A DNA stretch of 64,000 nucleotides from Mycolicibacterium flavescens (GCF_001722335.1 NZ_MIHA01000001.1:434001-498000), one strand, 5' to 3'. Shown: positions 35,157-44,074, numbered from the stretch's first letter. Translations and numbers: made by a program. Notes: generated by a model from the sequence alone, not told the origin.

Positions 35157-35993
35157 TCAGCGTGACCGGACCACCAGCACCGGCATGCGGGCGGACTCGA
35201 CGACCGCCGCGCTCACCGACCCCAGAAGCATCCCGGCCAAGCCGCCCCGACCGTGGCTGCCGACGACGGTCAGCTGGGCGGACTCGGACTGCCTGAGCAG
35301 TTCGCGGGCCGGACGGTCCATCACCACCACCCGCCGCACGGTGAGCGAGGGATGGCGCTCAGCCCACGGCGCGAGACGTTCGACCAGCAGCTGCATTGCC
35401 TGCCGCTGCAGGTCGGGCCAGCTTCCTTCGTGCAGTTCGTCGGCCGAGAAGTCGCTCCACGCGTGCACGGCGACCAGGTCGACCCCGCGCCGGTCCGCCT
35501 CGTCGAAGGCGATCCCGGTGGCGGCCTCGGACACCGCCGAGCCGTCGACACCCACCACCACCGGCGCGGTTGCGGGCCGGTCCATCAGCGGGTCCTCGTC
35601 ATGGATGACCGCGACCGGGCATCGCGCCTGGCGGACGAGCGCCGAACTCACCGACCCCAGCAACCGCCGCCCCACCCGGCCGAGCCCACGGCGGCCGACG
35701 ACGATCATGTCGGCTGTCGCGGACCGATCGACCAGCGACTCGACCACCGGGGCGTCGCGCTGTTCGGTCGATATCCCGACCGAGGCGCCGCCGACGGCAC
35801 GCTCGGCGACCGCTACCGCGTCGTCGAGAACACCGTGCGGCTCGTGCGCGGAAGACACCGCAGCGATATGCACGATCGACAGCGGCACCTGCCGCAACGC
35901 GGCTTCGCGCGCGGCCCAGTCGGCGGCCACCCTTGCCGCCGGCGAGCCGTCGACGGCCGCCACGATGCCGTGAGGCGTTGTGCTGGCGGGCAT
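35157..35993 (-). CDS. Tandem-domain universal stress protein
   Basis: 278 aa with two USP domains, about 8-132 and 144-278. Each begins with a beta strand and Asp (VAAVDGSPAA; VVVGVDGSAVS) and ends with the ATP-binding loop G-x2-G-x9-G-S (GRRGLGRVGRRLLGS; GSHGRGGLAGMLLGS). Both loops are complete, so ATP binding is likely. Ribosome binding site GGAGGAG 5 bases upstream. Tandem USPs are classical dormancy / hypoxia genes in mycobacteria; a DosR-like box lies about 70-90 bp upstream. Confidence 0.92.
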   Translation of the reverse strand: MPASTTPHGIVAAVDGSPAARVAADWAAREAALRQVPLSIVHIAAVSSAHEPHGVLDDAVAVAERAVGGASVGISTEQRDAPVVESLVDRSATADMIVVGRRGLGRVGRRLLGSVSSALVRQARCPVAVIHDEDPLMDRPATAPVVVGVDGSAVSEAATGIAFDEADRRGVDLVAVHAWSDFSADELHEGSWPDLQRQAMQLLVERLAPWAERHPSLTVRRVVVMDRPARELLRQSESAQLTVVGSHGRGGLAGMLLGSVSAAVVESARMPVLVVRSR

Positions 35994-36061
35994 CTGAACT
36001 CCTCCGATCGACGCACTGACCGCGGTCTGCCGCCAGTTTCACCCGGCGCCTGCCTCGCCGA

Positions 36062-36081
36062 CGAGGGTCTGAAGTCCCCAT
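36062..36081. promoter_or_regulatory. DosR-like box between USP and SDR genes
   Basis: CGAGGGTCTGAAGTCCCCAT matches the DosR 20-mer (TTSGGGACTWWAGTCCCSAA) at 14 positions, 12 of the 14 core. It could serve the USP gene (minus) or the SDR gene (plus, ATG 54 bp away). Confidence 0.5.
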
Positions 36082-36134
36082 CCGGGGCGCCGTTCGACGC
36101 TACCGTGTGTGACTGGTCAACACGGGAGGTCGTC

Positions 36135-36980
36135 ATGGCGGGCAGCACGACAGGCAGGGTCGCCGGCAAGGTCGCGTTCATCACCGGCGCGGCGCGCGGT
36201 CAGGGCCGTGAACACGCGGTCCGGTTGGCCGAGGAGGGCGCCGACATCATCGCCGTCGACGTGTGCGAGGACATCGACACCGCGGGTTATCCGGGCCCGT
36301 CGGAGTCCGATCTGGCCGACACCGCCGCGCTGGTCGAGAAGTCGGGACGACGGGCGTTCACCGCCACCACCGACGTGCGCGATCTCGACGGGTTGCGCGC
36401 AGCGCTCGAGACCGGCGTCGCCGAGATCGGGCCGATCGACATCGTCGTCGCCAACGCCGGGATCAGCGCCAGCCCCGCTCCGGCCGCGAAGATCGAACCG
36501 TCGGCGTGGCAGACGATGTTCGACGTCAACGTGACCGGCGTCTGGCACACCGTCAAAGCGGCGCTGCCGCACATGACCAACCGCGGCGGGTCGATCATCC
36601 TGATCAGCTCGATGCTCGGGCTGCGCGGCGGCGGCTACATGGCCCACTACGCCTCGGCCAAACACGCGGTCGTAGGCCTGATGCATTCGTTGGCCAATGA
36701 GCTTGCCCCGCAGTGGATCCGGGTCAACACGATTCACCCGGGCAACATCCTGACGCCGATGATCGACAACGACCACTTCCGTCGCACCGTGCGCCCGGAC
36801 CTCCCGGAGCCGACGATGGACGACGCGGTACAGGTCATCGGGCACTTCCACCTGCTGCCCGAGCCGGTGATCGAAGCGCGCGCGGTCAGCAACGCCGTGC
36901 TGTTCCTGGCCTCCGACGAGTCCCAGTACATCACCGGGGCGGCGCTGCCCGTCGACGCCGGGGCGGTCGCCAAGTTCTGA
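36135..36980 (+). CDS. SDR family oxidoreductase, mycofactocin-coupled type
   Basis: 281 aa, ATG 36135 with GGGAGG upstream. Cofactor motif TGAARGQGREHA, acidic strand end AVDVCEDID (NAD preference), NAG in VVANAGIS, catalytic Ser in LISSML, and Y-A-S-A-K. The GQGREHAV form and the insert after the second strand are typical of the mycofactocin-dependent SDR subfamily, whose NAD is not exchangeable. Substrate unknown, probably an alcohol. Convergent with the next SDR. Confidence 0.88.
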   Translation: MAGSTTGRVAGKVAFITGAARGQGREHAVRLAEEGADIIAVDVCEDIDTAGYPGPSESDLADTAALVEKSGRRAFTATTDVRDLDGLRAALETGVAEIGPIDIVVANAGISASPAPAAKIEPSAWQTMFDVNVTGVWHTVKAALPHMTNRGGSIILISSMLGLRGGGYMAHYASAKHAVVGLMHSLANELAPQWIRVNTIHPGNILTPMIDNDHFRRTVRPDLPEPTMDDAVQVIGHFHLLPEPVIEARAVSNAVLFLASDESQYITGAALPVDAGAVAKF

Positions 36981-36986
36981 AAACGC

Positions 36987-37838
36987 CTACCCTCGGCCGA
37001 ACCGCGCGAACCGCCACAGGTACGGGGGCAGCCGACGCACCGGGACGGCAGCCGGCCAGTCTTTCGCGCGGAAGTACGCATCCGATCCCCCGTCGACGAA
37101 GATCACGCTGCCGCAGAGAAAGTCAGCGGAATCCGACAGCATGAACAGCATCCAGTCGGCGAGTTGGCCGGGGTCACCGAAACCACCGATCGGCACGGGG
37201 AAGGCGTTGACGGCCTTGGATTCGCGCGGCGACGCGAGTTGCTGCTCGAGCAGCGGTGTCATGATCGCGCCGGGGGCGAGCACGTTGAGCCGGATGCCCT
37301 CGCCGGCCCATTGCGCGGTGACGGCGTTGCGGCGCACCCACTGCGAGACCGCGATTTTCGAGGCGGCGTATCCGAGGGCAGCAGAGAGCGGCCCGCGAAG
37401 CCGCACCGTGCGCACCGCCTTGTCGACGTCCCCGTCGAGCAGCGCGCGTACGGCCCGCCGCGGCACCGACGGCGTGGTTGTCGTCGAGTTGCTGCCGATC
37501 ACAACGACTTTGGCGTTGCCCGACGCGGCGAGCGCCGGCCGGAAGGCCTGCAGCAGGTCGACGACGCCGCCGTAGTTGATCTCGAAGATGCGCCGCGCCC
37601 CCTCCGCGCCGGGGGTCGGCCCGATCCCCGCGGCCAGCACCGCCCCGTCGAGTCGCCCTTCGGCCGCGGCCAGCACGGCGTCGGCGGCCTGCCTGCGGCC
37701 GGCGACACCGGACAGGTCGGCCACGACGTCACCTTCTTTGACGTCGACCCCGATCACGGTGTGGCCGACCGCCCGGAGCTTGTCGGCGGCCTGCCGCCCC
37801 ATCCCGGACGCGGACCCGGTGACCACGTACACACCCAA
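36987..37838 (-). CDS. SDR family oxidoreductase
   Basis: 283 aa from TTG 37838, chosen because AGGGGG is 6 bases upstream and the cofactor strand (VYVVTGSASGMGRQAA) begins at once; GTG 37832 is an alternative. Asp after the second strand (GVDVKEGD) suggests NAD. AAGIG, IGSNSTTTT and Y-A-A-S-K are present. The C-terminus (VIFVDGGSDAYFR) is normal for the family. It is close to 3-alpha-(17-beta)-hydroxysteroid-dehydrogenase-like short SDRs, with moderate confidence. No operon partner. Confidence 0.82.
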   Translation of the reverse strand: MGVYVVTGSASGMGRQAADKLRAVGHTVIGVDVKEGDVVADLSGVAGRRQAADAVLAAAEGRLDGAVLAAGIGPTPGAEGARRIFEINYGGVVDLLQAFRPALAASGNAKVVVIGSNSTTTTPSVPRRAVRALLDGDVDKAVRTVRLRGPLSAALGYAASKIAVSQWVRRNAVTAQWAGEGIRLNVLAPGAIMTPLLEQQLASPRESKAVNAFPVPIGGFGDPGQLADWMLFMLSDSADFLCGSVIFVDGGSDAYFRAKDWPAAVPVRRLPPYLWRFARFGRG

Positions 37839-38059
37839 TGTCGGCCCCCTGACCGTCGCGTCTGCTCTGCACCGCGGGGCGGTGCGCCCAGCGTCGTCGG
37901 GCAGCGTAGCGACCGGCCGGGGGCGTCGCCCCACAGGGCCGAGCCATCCGACTATTACGTTTGCGTCAATTTTTGGCTGAACCCTGTACAGGCCCAAGAT
38001 CAGCGGTTATACCTGAGATGGGCCCGCCCCCGATTCCGAGACGATCGGCCGGCTCCGCG

Positions 38060-38101
38060 CGAGCTCCCGGCGAGAACGGCAACCATGTCGCCGGGAGCTC
38101 G
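38060..38101. terminator. Hairpin terminator of the TerC gene
   Basis: Perfect 14-bp stem, arms CGAGCTCCCGGCGA and TCGCCGGGAGCTCG, with a 14-nt loop, 9 bp beyond the TerC stop on the minus strand. No U-run. Confidence 0.75.
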
Positions 38102-38109
38102 GCGCGTCA

Positions 38110-39333
38110 TCAGGTCAGTTTGCGCTCCGAGGGCGCGGCCTCTCCCCGGCCGACCGCGGCCTCGTGACTGCTGGCGGCCCGCTCGAGAAGATCCATCAGC
38201 GCGGCCTCGTCGCGAACCATCCTGCGGTACTTCGGCCCGAGCGCAAGGATCTGATCGCGCTCCCGCAGCAGTCGGTCGAAGATCCGTTCCCGCTCCTTCG
38301 GGTCGCGGGTGTACTCCGAATCCAGGTACGCCTCCGCGTGCCGCCGGGCGTTCCTGATCGCGTTCTGCGCCCGGCCTTTCGGGCTCGCCAACGAGGCCAC
38401 CACGGTGACGATCAGGATGCCGACGATCACCGACAGCGACAGCCCGGTGCTGACCTCCACGACATTGACGGGTTCGCCGTCGTTGATGAACGGGACGTTG
38501 TTCTCGTGCAGCGCGTGCAAGAACAGCTTCACGCCGATGAAGCCCAGGATGGCCGCCAGACCGTAGGACAGGTAGATCAGCCGGTCGAGCAGACCGTCGA
38601 TGAGGAAATACAGCTGCCGCAGGCCGAGCAGGGAGAACGCGGTCGCGGTGAACACGATGTAGACGTTCTGGGTCAGGCCGAAGATCGCGGGGATGGAGTC
38701 GAGCGCGAACAGGATGTCGGTGCCGCCGATGGCCACCATCACCAGCAGCATCGGGGTCAGCGCGCGTTTGCCGTCGACGACGGTGAACAGCTTGTCGCCG
38801 TCGTAGTAATCGGTGGTGTGAAAGACTTTTCTGGCCAGCCGGATGATGATGTTGTCGGCCGTACCGGAGTCGTCGTCCTTGTCCGGTGCCAGCATGTTGC
38901 CCGCGGTGAGCAGCAGGATCAGCCCGAAGACGTAGAAGACCCACGCGAACGTGTTGATCAGCGCGGCGCCCAGGAAGATGAAGCCGGTCCGCGCGATCAA
39001 CGAGAACACGATGCCGAACAGCAGGACCTTCTGCTGGTCCTCGCGCGGCACCCGGAAGCTCGAGATGATGATCAGGAAGACGAACAGGTTGTCGACCGAC
39101 AGCGCCTTCTCGGTGATGTAGCCGGCGAAGTACTCCCCGCCGGCGTCGACGCCCCCGAACCAGAGCACGCCGACACCGAACAGCAACGCGAACCCGACGT
39201 AGGCCGCCGACCAGACCGCGGCCTCCTTGAGCGTCGGTACATGCGCTTTGCGCACGTGGAAGATGTAGTCGAAGAGCAGCAGCGCGCCGATGCCGGCGAT
39301 CGTCAGCGCCCAGACCCAGGTCGGAACCTCCAT
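38110..39333 (-). CDS. TerC-family integral membrane protein (metal/tellurite resistance type)
   Basis: 407 aa. About eight hydrophobic segments with the TerC signatures EKALSVDNLFVFLIIISSF and GGTDILFALDSIPAIFGLTQ (acidic residues inside membrane helices, proposed metal sites). The soluble C-terminal tail of about 80 residues is charged and helical. Relatives export Mn2+ or take part in tellurite resistance and co-translational membrane stress. ATG 39333 is the first Met with TM1 following (WVWALTIAGIGALLLFDYIF). No yybP-type riboswitch was recognised upstream. Confidence 0.9.
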   Translation of the reverse strand: MEVPTWVWALTIAGIGALLLFDYIFHVRKAHVPTLKEAAVWSAAYVGFALLFGVGVLWFGGVDAGGEYFAGYITEKALSVDNLFVFLIIISSFRVPREDQQKVLLFGIVFSLIARTGFIFLGAALINTFAWVFYVFGLILLLTAGNMLAPDKDDDSGTADNIIIRLARKVFHTTDYYDGDKLFTVVDGKRALTPMLLVMVAIGGTDILFALDSIPAIFGLTQNVYIVFTATAFSLLGLRQLYFLIDGLLDRLIYLSYGLAAILGFIGVKLFLHALHENNVPFINDGEPVNVVEVSTGLSLSVIVGILIVTVVASLASPKGRAQNAIRNARRHAEAYLDSEYTRDPKERERIFDRLLRERDQILALGPKYRRMVRDEAALMDLLERAASSHEAAVGRGEAAPSERKLT

Positions 39334-39470
39334 GCGCGTCCTTTGCTGTCGTCGACCGCCTTGTGGCGTCCCTCCCGGGATAACCGGATTGACCGCCTCG
39401 AACACCTCGAGCCGACGGCCCGAGCGTAGAACGTATCCTTCCTTGCGACGTTACGAGCGACGGGAGAATG

Positions 39471-40235
39471 ATGACGATCTTGGACCGGTTCCGACTCGAC
39501 GACAAGGTCGTCGTCATCACCGGCGCATCCTCGGGTCTGGGGGTCTTCTTCGCCGAGGCGTGCGCACAGGCGGGCGCCGACGTGGTGCTGGCTGCGCGGC
39601 GGGTCGAAAAGCTGGAGAGCACAGCAGAACTCGTCAGGAAGGCCGGTCGCCGGGCGCTCAGTGTGCAAACCGACGTCGTCGATCCCGACCAGTGCACGGC
39701 CCTGGTGGACGCCGCGATGCAGGAGTTCGGACGCGTCGACGTCCTGGTGAACAACGCCGGTGTCGGAACCGCCGTGCCCGCCGTGCGCGAGACCCCCGAT
39801 CAGTTCCGCACGGTCGTCGATGTCAACCTCAACGGGTCGTACTGGGCCGCGCAGGCCTGCGGGCGGGTGATGCAGCCCGGCAGCTCGATCATCAACGTGG
39901 CCAGCATCCTGGGCATCACCACCGCCGCGCTCCCGCAGGCCGCCTACAGCGCCAGCAAGGCCGCGATTTTCGGGCTGACCCGCGACCTCGCCCAGCAGTG
40001 GGGATCGCGAAAAGGTATCCGGGTCAACGCGCTTGCGCCCGGGTTCTTCCAGTCGGAGATGACCGACGAGTACGCGCCCGGATATCTGGAAGAGACGTTG
40101 GCGACTCGCGCGGTGCTCAAGCGGATGGGCGACCCCGCGGAGTTGGCGGCCACGGTGGTCTGGCTGGCGTCCGAGGCCGGCGGCTACGTCACCGGTCAGA
40201 CCATCGTCGTCGACGGTGGCGTGACGATCACCTGA
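39471..40235 (+). CDS. SDR family oxidoreductase
   Basis: 254 aa; of two adjacent ATGs, 39471 has better spacing (5 nt) to GGGAG than 39468. TGASSGLGVFFA cofactor motif, AARR after the second strand (NADP preference), NNAGVG, Ser in NVASILG, Y-S-A-S-K, and C-terminal VTGQTIVVDGG. Classical FabG-like fold, probably an acyl or alcohol dehydrogenase. Divergent from TerC, no operon partner. Confidence 0.88.
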   Translation: MTILDRFRLDDKVVVITGASSGLGVFFAEACAQAGADVVLAARRVEKLESTAELVRKAGRRALSVQTDVVDPDQCTALVDAAMQEFGRVDVLVNNAGVGTAVPAVRETPDQFRTVVDVNLNGSYWAAQACGRVMQPGSSIINVASILGITTAALPQAAYSASKAAIFGLTRDLAQQWGSRKGIRVNALAPGFFQSEMTDEYAPGYLEETLATRAVLKRMGDPAELAATVVWLASEAGGYVTGQTIVVDGGVTIT

Positions 40236-40295
40236 CGCCGCGCAGCGCCGACGCCCGGACCGTGGGGTCACGGCCCGGGCGGATCGGAGCGGGGC

Positions 40296-41006
40296 TCAGA
40301 AGTAGGTCGTCGCGGTCGTGCTGGTGCCGTTGTCGCAGGTGATCGTGACGGTCCAGTTCCGGAACCGCGGCACCGCCGGGACGATCCTCAGGTCGTACCT
40401 GGAGTTCGCGGCGAGCCCGAAGGCGCGGTTGTAGCCGTCGGTGGCGTAGGTGCACTGCGACGAGACACCGCTGCGGTCGGTGATATGGGCGACGAGCCCA
40501 CCGATGACCGTGTCGAACGACACCGTCGGACCCAGTTTCGGCGGGGGCGGCGGCGGAGGCGGGTCGTTCGGCGGAGGCGGGGTCGATCCGTTCGCGCAAC
40601 CCGACACGATGACCTTGGCGCCCTGCTGGTTCTGCAGCAGGGCCTTGGCCTTGCTCTCCGCGACGCCGCGCGAGGCGCCGGTGGCCCCGGTGCGCTCACC
40701 GTAATCGTTGGACGCCGCTGCGGCGCACTCGTTCTTGGCGATCACCTGCGTGACGCAGTGCCCGGCGCCGTTGCCCGAACAGTTCGTCAGGGATCCGACC
40801 GCGGCCTGCTGCTCGGTGCCGCTGATCGCCGAACCGCCGGCCATCGTGACGGGCGGATTCTCGTTGACGAATCCGATTGCCAGAGCGATGTACTGGTCGG
40901 CCGCGTGCGCCGGGGCCGCGCTGAGCATCCCGACCGCGGTGGCGGCAGCGGCCAGCACCACGGCCGCGGTGTGACGGGCGCGGCGGCCCGTGGCGATTGT
41001 TGTCAT
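40296..41006 (-). CDS. Secreted DUF4189-domain protein
   Basis: 236 aa, ATG with AGGAGA upstream. Signal peptide ends AAPAHA-AD. The DUF4189 domain (about 37-135: YIALAIGF, GTEQQAAVGSLTNCSG, AKNECAAAASN) has paired cysteines likely to form disulfides. A proline-rich linker (about ten consecutive prolines) leads to a small C-terminal beta domain with two more Cys. Function unknown; an extracellular or cell-wall role is expected. A palindrome lies 47-69 bp upstream. Confidence 0.85.
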   Translation of the reverse strand: MTTIATGRRARHTAAVVLAAAATAVGMLSAAPAHAADQYIALAIGFVNENPPVTMAGGSAISGTEQQAAVGSLTNCSGNGAGHCVTQVIAKNECAAAASNDYGERTGATGASRGVAESKAKALLQNQQGAKVIVSGCANGSTPPPPNDPPPPPPPPKLGPTVSFDTVIGGLVAHITDRSGVSSQCTYATDGYNRAFGLAANSRYDLRIVPAVPRFRNWTVTITCDNGTSTTATTYF

Positions 41007-41052
41007 GATGTTCTCCTGTGCGTGTTCGACATGTGGTCACGGGAGCTGCCCG

Positions 41053-41075
41053 TGTGCCAATAGTCGCTTGGCACA
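41053..41075. promoter_or_regulatory. Palindrome upstream of the DUF4189 gene
   Basis: Perfect arms TGTGCCAA and TTGGCACA around TAGTCGC, in the promoter region of the DUF4189 gene. Candidate operator of an unknown regulator. Confidence 0.5.
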
Positions 41076-41120
41076 ACTGCTTCAGAGAATCGCCTGGGAG
41101 TGAGAAAGCGCTGTCGGCGG

Positions 41121-41136
41121 GACAGGTTTTCCTGTC
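41121..41136. terminator. Small hairpin after the serine hydrolase gene
   Basis: Arms GACAGG and CCTGTC with a TTTT loop, 16 bp beyond the stop of the minus-strand serine hydrolase gene. Short stem, so a weak terminator call. Confidence 0.35.
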
Positions 41137-41151
41137 GTTCGGGTAAGGGTC

Positions 41152-42546
41152 TCAGCCGAGGTGCAGCGCCCGCGCGGCCGCCGTCGCCACGTCACCCTGC
41201 AGACCTGAGATCGGCCGGCTCCCGCGCAGATGAATGACATTGGTCAGCAACACCACGTAGCTGTCGGAGGCCGGGTCGATCCACACCGAGGTTCCGGTGA
41301 AGCCGGTGTGCCCGAAGCTGGTTCCGGCCGGGAAGACGGTGCCGCGTGGGCGGGAGTGGGCGCTGTCGATATCCCACCCGAAGCCGCGCAGATCCCGGCC
41401 GCCGGGCTGCTGGGGCGTCGTCATCAGTTGCAGGGTGGACCGCTCGAGCGGGAACGTGCTCGGCCGGTCCGCCAGCCGATCCAGGAGCGCCTGCGCGAAA
41501 ACGCTGACGTCGTGCACGGTGGAGAACACACCGGCGTGGCCGGCCACCCCGCCCATCCGGCGTGCGGTCGGGTCGTGGACGGTTCCGCGCAGCAGGCGGT
41601 CGAAGTCCGGATTGTGGCCGGGATCCGCGCGGTTCTCCTCGTCGCGTGCTGTCGGGGCGATCCGCGACAGCAGGCCGGTGCGCCAGCTGCCCGCCGGACA
41701 CTGCGTCGGCTCCCGCCCGGGCGCCCAGGCGATCGCCGCTCCCCTGACCTCGTGCGGCCCACACGCCTCGGCAGGCGGGAGATAGCGGGTCTCGGACATC
41801 CCGAGCGGGGCGAAGACCGCACGCTGGACGTAGTCGTCCAAGGCCTCACCGGTGACGTGCTCGATCAGCGTGCCCAGCAACACGAAACCGATGTCGGAAT
41901 AGCGGAACACCACGCCGGGCGGTGACTGCAGCGGGGTGGTCAACGCGCGCCGCACCCCCTCGGTCCTGTCCGCGCGGGCGAGTCCCCAGGGGTCGTGTAG
42001 ATCCAGGTCGCCCGGCAGCCCCGAGGTGTGGGTCAGCAGCATGCGGACCGTCACCTTTGCCCGTTGCGGGTCGTACGACGGGTTGAACTCCGGCAGATGT
42101 GTCTGCACCGGGTCGTCGACGGACACTGCTCCCCGCTCGACGAGTTGCATGACGGCGGTGGCGGTGGCCAGCGGTTTCGTCAACGACGCCACGTCGAAGA
42201 CGGTGTCGGCGGTCATCGGTTCGGCCGGGCCGGGTGAACCGTCGAGGCCCTGTTCACCGGCGAGTTTGCGCACGCCGTAGGCCCGCTGGAACACGACCCT
42301 GCCCCGGTGTCCCACCGCCACCACGGCACCCGGTAATCGGTGCGCGGCGATCGCGTCGTCGATCAGCCGTGAGATCTCCGGCATGTCCGGCAACGGCGCG
42401 GTTGTCGGCGCGGTTGTCGGTGAGGGCGCGACGTGGTGCGCCGGGGGCAGGGGCCTGGGCGGAGGCGGCTCCGCGCACGAGGTCAGCGCAAGCACGAGGA
42501 CGCCCAGCACCGCGGCTGCGCGTGCGGTCAGTTCTCGCGTGCTCAT
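41152..42546 (-). CDS. Lipoprotein, beta-lactamase/penicillin-binding-protein-like serine hydrolase
   Basis: 464 aa. Lipobox L-T-S-C24 after a hydrophobic signal, then a Pro/Thr-rich spacer. Catalytic S121-x-x-K124 (ASLTKPL), the second motif as R-Y-S-D (in place of YxN), and the third H-T-G (GHTGFTG). This is the class C beta-lactamase / DD-peptidase / esterase EstB fold. As a lipid-anchored surface enzyme it may be an esterase or a peptidoglycan-related hydrolase; beta-lactam hydrolysis is not implied. Confidence 0.88.
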   Translation of the reverse strand: MSTRELTARAAAVLGVLVLALTSCAEPPPPRPLPPAHHVAPSPTTAPTTAPLPDMPEISRLIDDAIAAHRLPGAVVAVGHRGRVVFQRAYGVRKLAGEQGLDGSPGPAEPMTADTVFDVASLTKPLATATAVMQLVERGAVSVDDPVQTHLPEFNPSYDPQRAKVTVRMLLTHTSGLPGDLDLHDPWGLARADRTEGVRRALTTPLQSPPGVVFRYSDIGFVLLGTLIEHVTGEALDDYVQRAVFAPLGMSETRYLPPAEACGPHEVRGAAIAWAPGREPTQCPAGSWRTGLLSRIAPTARDEENRADPGHNPDFDRLLRGTVHDPTARRMGGVAGHAGVFSTVHDVSVFAQALLDRLADRPSTFPLERSTLQLMTTPQQPGGRDLRGFGWDIDSAHSRPRGTVFPAGTSFGHTGFTGTSVWIDPASDSYVVLLTNVIHLRGSRPISGLQGDVATAAARALHLG

Positions 42547-42617
42547 CGCCGGTCGCCAGCTTAGGGCGTTGTGGGCGATCCCGCGGAAACCCGGCGCATT
42601 GTTGTTACCATCGCGAC

Positions 42618-43382
42618 GTGCACGGTTCAGCCGATGGCGTGTCGCGGCGTGAGGTGCTCAAATATGCTGTCGCAGCGCCGTTTTTCGTGATCACCGCGGG
42701 GCTGGGCATGCCGGCGGCGTCGGCGCAGGGCCTGCGGATCATCGACTTCACGCACCGGCAGGTGCCCGCCGACCAGATCAAGGCCGCGGGCTACGACGGC
42801 GCGCTGGTCTACGTGTCCGAGCTGCGACCGGGGGCCGACTTCGACTTCAAACCCGTCACCCGGGCGTACGCGGATTCGCTGCGCGCCGAGGGCCTGCATG
42901 TCGCGAGCTGCTACCAGTACGGAAAGCCCGGATGGCCGACGCCGTCGGACTACACCCGCGGCTACGACGGCGGGGTGGCCGACGCCGAAACCGCGCTGCG
43001 CCTGCACACCGCGGCGGGCGGGCCGGCGTCGGCGCCGATCTTCTTCAGCATCGACGAGGACATCGACCACGAGACGTGGAAAACCACTGCTGTCGAATGG
43101 CTTCGGGGCATCAACTCGGTCCTCGGGGTGGACCGCACCGGCGTCTACGGACATGTCGGCGTGTGCGGATGGGCGATCGAGGATGGGGTGATCGGGCGCT
43201 CGACGTCCGAAGGGCACTGGTGGGCGTGGCAGACGAAGGCGTGGTCCGGCGGCGAACGCGACGACAGGGCGGTGTTGTATCAGGCCGTGGTGGTCAGCGG
43301 ATCGGACCCTGGTATCGCCATGGGCGGAACGCACGTCGACGAAAACGAGGTGCTGGCAGCCGATTTCGGCCAGTGGGACTGA
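42618..43382 (+). CDS. Tat-exported DUF1906 glycoside-hydrolase-like protein (Rv2525c-like)
   Basis: 254 aa. Twin-arginine signal S-R10-R11-E-V-L-K with a hydrophobic core and an AASA cleavage site. The TIM-barrel-like DUF1906 domain follows (IIDFTHRQVPADQIKAAG, IFFSIDEDIDHETWKT, GVYGHVGVCGWA, WWAWQTKAWSGG) with acidic residues where GH25-type lysozymes have their catalytic pair. M. tuberculosis Rv2525c is a Tat substrate linked to cell-wall properties. The GTG has no ribosome binding site, but TACCAT at -12 to -7 suggests a leaderless message. Confidence 0.85.
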   Translation: MHGSADGVSRREVLKYAVAAPFFVITAGLGMPAASAQGLRIIDFTHRQVPADQIKAAGYDGALVYVSELRPGADFDFKPVTRAYADSLRAEGLHVASCYQYGKPGWPTPSDYTRGYDGGVADAETALRLHTAAGGPASAPIFFSIDEDIDHETWKTTAVEWLRGINSVLGVDRTGVYGHVGVCGWAIEDGVIGRSTSEGHWWAWQTKAWSGGERDDRAVLYQAVVVSGSDPGIAMGGTHVDENEVLAADFGQWD

Positions 43383-43391
43383 CGTTCCTAC

Positions 43392-43453
43392 CGCGAGCAG
43401 ACACAGAATCGCACAGTTCGACGCTGGATCGTGCGAGTCTGCGTCTGCTCGCG
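43392..43453. repeat. Dispersed inverted-repeat element (copy 1)
   Basis: Arms of 23 nt (43392-43414 and 43431-43453), 21 of 23 paired, with a 16-nt loop. The left arm begins CGCGAGCAGACACAGAATCG and is identical over 23 nt to the left arm of the element at 58240. Sits between the DUF1906 and VOC genes. Confidence 0.85.
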
Positions 43454-43480
43454 AGGGTGGGTGCGTGCCATGATCGGCGC

Positions 43481-44074
43481 ATGAAGCTGTTCGAACAGCC
43501 GTGTCCCGAAGGCGACTTCCGGTTCTTCCAGATCGGCCACGTCGTCGACGACGTGCTCGAAGCCTCCGCGAACTGGGCACGCACCTTCGGCGTCGGACCG
43601 TTCCACGTGCTGCCCGTCAGCGAGCAGCGGGCCGACTACGGCGGCGACGTCCGCACCATCCGGATCCAGGTCGCCGTCGCCCAGGCCGGGCCGGTGCAGA
43701 TCGAGTTGATCCAGCAGCACTGTGACACCCCGAGCATCTACGCCGACTGGAGCGGGTGCGATGGAGTGCATCAGATCGCCACGCTGACAAAGGATTACGA
43801 CGCGAAGCTGGCCCACTTCGTGTCGCTGGGTTACCGGGTGGCCGCGCAGAGTGAGGGTGGCGGGCTGCGGGTGGCCTACATCGATACGGTCGCCGACTTC
43901 GGCTTCTACACCGAGATCGTGCAGGGCCCGCCGGCATTCCTCGGCCAGTTGCAGGCGATCGCTTCGACGTGTGCCGACTGGGACGGCCGCGATCCGGTGC
44001 GGATTATGACCCGGGGCGGCTACCGGTTGCCCGACGGGGCGGGCGGCGAGCGTCTGGCAGGATCCACCCCGTGA
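43481..44074 (+). CDS. VOC-family protein
   Basis: 197 aa, ATG 43481. Starts FRFFQIGHVVDDVLEASANW (His as metal ligand, first module); the second module is GCDGVHQIATLTKDYDAKLA; FGFYTEIVQG gives the closing Glu. Similar to methylmalonyl-CoA-epimerase/glyoxalase-like catabolic proteins. Its stop overlaps the GTG of the thioesterase gene (GTGA), so the two are translationally coupled, suggesting a CoA-thioester pathway. Substrate unknown. Confidence 0.83.
   Translation: MKLFEQPCPEGDFRFFQIGHVVDDVLEASANWARTFGVGPFHVLPVSEQRADYGGDVRTIRIQVAVAQAGPVQIELIQQHCDTPSIYADWSGCDGVHQIATLTKDYDAKLAHFVSLGYRVAAQSEGGGLRVAYIDTVADFGFYTEIVQGPPAFLGQLQAIASTCADWDGRDPVRIMTRGGYRLPDGAGGERLAGSTP

Noticed and set aside
35253..36134. 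N-terminal extension of the SDR gene at 36135, open in frame for 880 bp
   Set aside because: The extension is antisense to the universal stress protein; GGGAGG and ATG at 36135 begin exactly where SDR homology starts.
39334..39470. Mn-sensing yybP-ykoY riboswitch upstream of TerC
   Set aside because: The characteristic paired loops were not found in the 137-bp gap.
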